From: Alcaligenes faecalis
GTDB lineage: Bacteria > Pseudomonadota > Gammaproteobacteria > Burkholderiales > Burkholderiaceae_B
Direction: 5' to 3'
Assembly: GCF_009497775.1 (NCBI RefSeq)
Contig: NZ_CP031012.1
Coordinates: 3,623,235 to 3,687,234, forward strand
DNA: 64,000 nt
A program made the position numbers and the translations under genes. Under the pieces are notes generated by a model. It saw nothing but the letters and a program-made list of their open reading frames with translations. It was not told the origin of the DNA and ran no database searches. Below are positions 60,650 through 64,000 of the stretch, one piece after another (position 1 is the stretch's first letter; every line of letters starts with the position of its first letter).

Positions 60650-63600
60650 CTACAGTGTCATCCGCCGCCGCTCCTCGGGCGTCAATCGATCCAGAGCGGA
60701 TTGCGGATTGGCGCCCAGTCCCAGGACCTGCACCGTACTGTCTTGGCGATACGCAGAGGCATCTATCCTGGAAGTCGCTGGGCCTGCTCCTGACGATGTG
60801 GCCCCGCCCCCTGACTGCCCTGCATCCCCAAATCCCAGAATCTGCACAGTAATGACCGAAGGCAGATTCTGACGAGCCTGAGCACGAGCGCGGTTCACGG
60901 TATCCTGCGCCGCCGAAGCGGCCGAGGATGCCGTTGCGCTGGCGTTGGTCAGCGCTCCGGTGTTGACCGTCGCCATGACCGGAATACCTTTGGACTCGCC
61001 CTGTACCTGAATATTGTCGGCATTGACCACGCGCAAGGCGGCGATATTAATATCGCCCGACACGCGAATCCCGGCCTCGCCCGCATCCACGGTTCCCTGC
61101 GGCGCAATCAAATCGATATAGCCTGGTGGAACTTCAGGAACAGGATTCAGCGTGGCAATACCCGCGCCGGTATTCGGTGTGGATGGCGACAGCGCCACGT
61201 TGCCAAACAAGTCATAAACACGACGTTGCGGGGTGTAGACCACCGTTGTCTTGCTGCCTCGACCAGCGTTGATGTCACCTGCGGCCGACCAGGCCAGGAT
61301 GTTGCCACCAAAGGTCGTAAAGACCCGGCTCTGCCCCATCAAGATATCGCTTTGCGAGAAGAAGTTGATATCCCCCTCCCCTTGCGTAATCACCCCCGAG
61401 CCTGGGCCGGGGTTGAAACCACCATCAACCCCCACCAGAGCACGGCCACCGGGTGTCAGGATACTGATGTCACCACCAAAGTTGGTATGAATACCGGCAT
61501 CCAGCACGTCGTAGAAGGACACGTTATAACCTGGCATTCCCAGGGCCTCCCACTCAGCTTTGGTCAGGTAATTCACCTTGGGCGTGGGTCGGTTTTTACC
61601 GCTCGTATTATTGACGTAGTCGGCGTCGTAATAGAGCGCACTGCTATACATGGTCAAGTCACCGGCATAATTCAGGGCCTTGCCTTGTGCATCCTGCTCG
61701 GGGAACAAGGTGGCAATGGCTTCGCGACCACGCAAATAGCTGCCCGCACGCTTGCTGTCCCCATCGTTGTATTCACGGCCTGACGCACGCAATTCTGCGT
61801 AGTAGACGTTACGCAGATAACTGCGCTGCTGCTCGGGTGGCAATGCATCGAAGAAGCTGCGTGCATCCATGCTGGCGGCATCGAAATGCAGACCCAAGCC
61901 GTTATCGCCCGCAAAGCGTGTTGTCAGCCAGTTGACCAGATGCAGTTGGCTCTCCAGCTTGTACTCACGCGCCAAGGGGCGGCTGGACGCGGTGCGCCCT
62001 TCTGCCAGTGCCTGATCGCGCACCAGATCCAGCTCTGTCTGTTTCTGCTCCAGGAAGTCCTGTGCACCGGCTTCGTCGCCTGCGTAGTTGAATTCGCTCT
62101 GCAACCACTGCGCCAGCGTCAGACCACCACTATAGACATACAAGGCTTTGCCCTGCTGATCCGCAAACGGCAGTTCCAGATCAGCCTGATTGTCCGGGTT
62201 CAGATAACGCGCGGCGAAGTCATCCCAATGCGCACCCTCGCCCATCCCGGCCGAGACCGAAATACTCGCACCACCGCCTCGGCTATCCGAGCCGCTCATT
62301 GCCAACGGTCCCAGACTCTTGATCTCGCCCTTGTCGGCAAGATACACATGACGTCCTGCCGACACGTCCAGCAAACCGGGGCCCAGAATATAGAAGCTGC
62401 TGTTACGCACATCCCGGCCTGCTTCCACGATGGAAATATCGTCCGCCCAAGCGTGGGTAATCAGATTGCCTCGGGTCGAGGCCGTCGAGCTCCGGCTTCC
62501 GGCCACCGCGTCTTTCTGCCCCAGACGGGTCCCGGAATCGGTAATATCACGACCCGCACGAATCGCGACCAGGACCGAGCCTTCCATACGCGAACCTTGC
62601 GAACCCGGAGGATAACCCAGCAGCACCTCCTGTCCGACACGCAGGCCCACAATGTCACCATTGACTGCGTAATACCGGGCTGGCTGACGTTGGCTTGCAG
62701 CCGTGGCCACATTCACGGGCGTGCCAAAAACAAACAGAGAGCCTGTATTTTGACGACCACCCGCATAGGAAGTTACCGCCTTGCTGGTGACCGTAAACCA
62801 GTCATTCAAGCGCATCGCGGCCAAATCCACGTTATGAATAATGCTTGGGTTCTGGCCAAACTCCCCACCACCGGTCTCGGACATCAGACCGACAAAACCG
62901 GGACGCAGCGGACTAGGCATGGCAGCCGGGTCGGCTGTTGATGCCGAGAACACATAACCCGCCCCCTGAATGGAGCCACGTGCCAGCAGTTGCAGCTCCC
63001 CGCGGCCCGTTGCATTTACAAACTGCTCGCCCATTGGGGATGGGGCCAGCACCGTGCCGAAGCCGTAACGCAACAGCCCACCTGCGGCCACGGATACACT
63101 TGCGCCACTGGCGCTGGCTCCATACAAAATACTGCCGTTGGCCGCCGCTGCTCGCAGGATAGACGGGTAGAAACTGCCATCGCCATTGTGAGACTGGTTA
63201 CGGCCCGGATCGCTCCAGCGCGTGTCTTCGTACGAATTACGTTCATCCCAGGCCGTGGTCGGCGTCAGGTTGCCACCTGCGCTCAGCATGTCTACCCCAG
63301 TCGCCGGTGTCCACAAGGAAAACCAGGACCATCCATTGCCGTCATAGTGCTGACCATCTACAGAAAACGGTGTGGAATGCAGCAAGGTAGTACGGCCTGG
63401 ATCGACGACGCTGCCTAGCACAAGGTCGCCACGTGTTTGCATGCGCACGGCAGAATCACCCAAGACCAAAATCGGGCCACCCGTCGCCGGGCCTCCGCCC
63501 GCCGCGTAGATATTGCCTGGCCGGGTATCCATTTGATCTGTGCCGCCAAAACTCAGCTTGATCCCGCCAATGGCCCCTGCATCCAGCGCTGTAGCTCCGC

Positions 63601-64000
63601 GCAGGTTCACAAAAGTACTGTTCAGATCGTATTCGTTCAGGCGCACCTCGGGATTCGGATTCAAGGTGCCTCCCAGGCGCAGAACCAGATCTCCACCGCC
63701 GGTTTGTACCAACTCACCACCCTGGGTGACACGGCCGGTACTGCCCACGACCAGATGCAGGCCCTGGCTGCGCGGAGTATGAGCCTGCTGGTTCCATGTA
63801 CTGCGGATACCGCGCTGATCAAGCATGCCCGCATCGGCACCGGCTTCTACCGTCAAATTGCCACCGCCTAATGTGCCTACGCCCACAAAGCCTGTCAGAA
63901 ATGGTTCATTGGAGGCCAACCAGGACTCGTAGGCATCGTATGCACCATTGGCCGCCCCTGCCACGTACGTCCCGAAATTAATCCACCAGGCACCAGGCAC
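60650..64000 (-). CDS. Filamentous-haemagglutinin-family protein, C-terminal part (DUF3739 type)
   Basis: These 1116 residues are the C-terminus of a very large exported protein; the gene runs past the window edge. Repeating beta-helix-like segments (VEAGADAGML, NITLD-like blocks such as GNLTPTTAWDE, GNILAWSAAGDINAGRGSKT) fill most of it. A helical, charged region encoded at about 62240-61690 interrupts the repeats (FFDALPPEQQRSYLRNVYYA, LRASGREYN), as in DUF3739 proteins. The C-terminal 90 residues are Ala/Ser-rich and hold two copies of a short TVQ-LG-G motif. Family members are TpsA-type exoproteins or adhesins exported by a TpsB pore. The partner is not visible. Confidence 0.85.
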   Translation of the reverse strand: MPGAWWINFGTYVAGAANGAYDAYESWLASNEPFLTGFVGVGTLGGGNLTVEAGADAGMLDQRGIRSTWNQQAHTPRSQGLHLVVGSTGRVTQGGELVQTGGGDLVLRLGGTLNPNPEVRLNEYDLNSTFVNLRGATALDAGAIGGIKLSFGGTDQMDTRPGNIYAAGGGPATGGPILVLGDSAVRMQTRGDLVLGSVVDPGRTTLLHSTPFSVDGQHYDGNGWSWFSLWTPATGVDMLSAGGNLTPTTAWDERNSYEDTRWSDPGRNQSHNGDGSFYPSILRAAAANGSILYGASASGASVSVAAGGLLRYGFGTVLAPSPMGEQFVNATGRGELQLLARGSIQGAGYVFSASTADPAAMPSPLRPGFVGLMSETGGGEFGQNPSIIHNVDLAAMRLNDWFTVTSKAVTSYAGGRQNTGSLFVFGTPVNVATAASQRQPARYYAVNGDIVGLRVGQEVLLGYPPGSQGSRMEGSVLVAIRAGRDITDSGTRLGQKDAVAGSRSSTASTRGNLITHAWADDISIVEAGRDVRNSSFYILGPGLLDVSAGRHVYLADKGEIKSLGPLAMSGSDSRGGGASISVSAGMGEGAHWDDFAARYLNPDNQADLELPFADQQGKALYVYSGGLTLAQWLQSEFNYAGDEAGAQDFLEQKQTELDLVRDQALAEGRTASSRPLAREYKLESQLHLVNWLTTRFAGDNGLGLHFDAASMDARSFFDALPPEQQRSYLRNVYYAELRASGREYNDGDSKRAGSYLRGREAIATLFPEQDAQGKALNYAGDLTMYSSALYYDADYVNNTSGKNRPTPKVNYLTKAEWEALGMPGYNVSFYDVLDAGIHTNFGGDISILTPGGRALVGVDGGFNPGPGSGVITQGEGDINFFSQSDILMGQSRVFTTFGGNILAWSAAGDINAGRGSKTTVVYTPQRRVYDLFGNVALSPSTPNTGAGIATLNPVPEVPPGYIDLIAPQGTVDAGEAGIRVSGDINIAALRVVNADNIQVQGESKGIPVMATVNTGALTNASATASSAASAAQDTVNRARAQARQNLPSVITVQILGFGDAGQSGGGATSSGAGPATSRIDASAYRQDSTVQVLGLGANPQSALDRLTPEERRRMTL

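Overview
The window looks like chromosomal DNA of a betaproteobacterium of the family Alcaligenaceae, most likely Alcaligenes. The basis is a mostly GC-rich sequence, a Bug/TctC-type solute receptor, a gene that reads as the maleate isomerase MaiA (an enzyme known from Alcaligenes faecalis), betaproteobacterial synteny (DUF4390-NtrY-NtrX beside rsmB; hemA-prfA-prmC-grxD-ubiX) and Bordetella/Pseudomonas-like Wlb/Wbp sugar genes. The genus is an inference. No transposase, integrase, CRISPR array or plasmid function was seen.

Region 1 (1-9000): the end of gpsA, an orphan Bug receptor with a strong terminator, trmL and comF divergent from a BioC-like methyltransferase, then a CirA-like TonB-dependent receptor divergent from its probable two-component system. 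A canonical FMN riboswitch follows and controls a type-II lumazine synthase (RibH2).

Region 2 (9000-23000): an NtrX-like regulator without an AAA+ domain, NtrY and a DUF4390 protein, rsmB divergent from rimO, a gamma-class carbonic anhydrase, galE, maiA with a LysR regulator, an HpcH/HpaI aldolase and a three-gene SsuABC/TauABC-type importer.

Region 3 (23100-42920): a lower-GC surface-polysaccharide locus. It holds an OafA-type acyltransferase with an SGNH domain, a Wzz-like protein, a priming phospho-sugar transferase, and a long minus-strand cluster: O-antigen ligase, WbpB-WbpD-WbpE, Wzx, HisH2-HisF2-WbpG, a GT4-like glycosyltransferase, a Wzy candidate and a family 2 glycosyltransferase. 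rmlBACD (dTDP-L-rhamnose) runs divergently at the right end. Together these predict a Wzx/Wzy-dependent O antigen containing an acetamidino derivative of a 2,3-diamino uronic acid, probably with rhamnose. The dehydrogenase WbpA and the epimerase WbpI are not in the window.

Region 4 (43100-59800): the complete F1Fo ATP synthase operon atpIBEFHAGDC with a promoter candidate, then enoyl-CoA hydratase, an M61 peptidase, folB, ttcA, and the minus-strand run hemA-prfA-prmC-grxD-ubiX. A tRNA-Phe gene lies upstream of hemA.

Region 5 (59900-64000): the C-terminal 1116 residues of a very large filamentous-haemagglutinin-family protein (DUF3739 type). It is followed 22 bases later by a FecI-like ECF sigma factor with no anti-sigma gene beside it, an arrangement that suggests a regulated two-partner secretion module. 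The rest lies outside the window.
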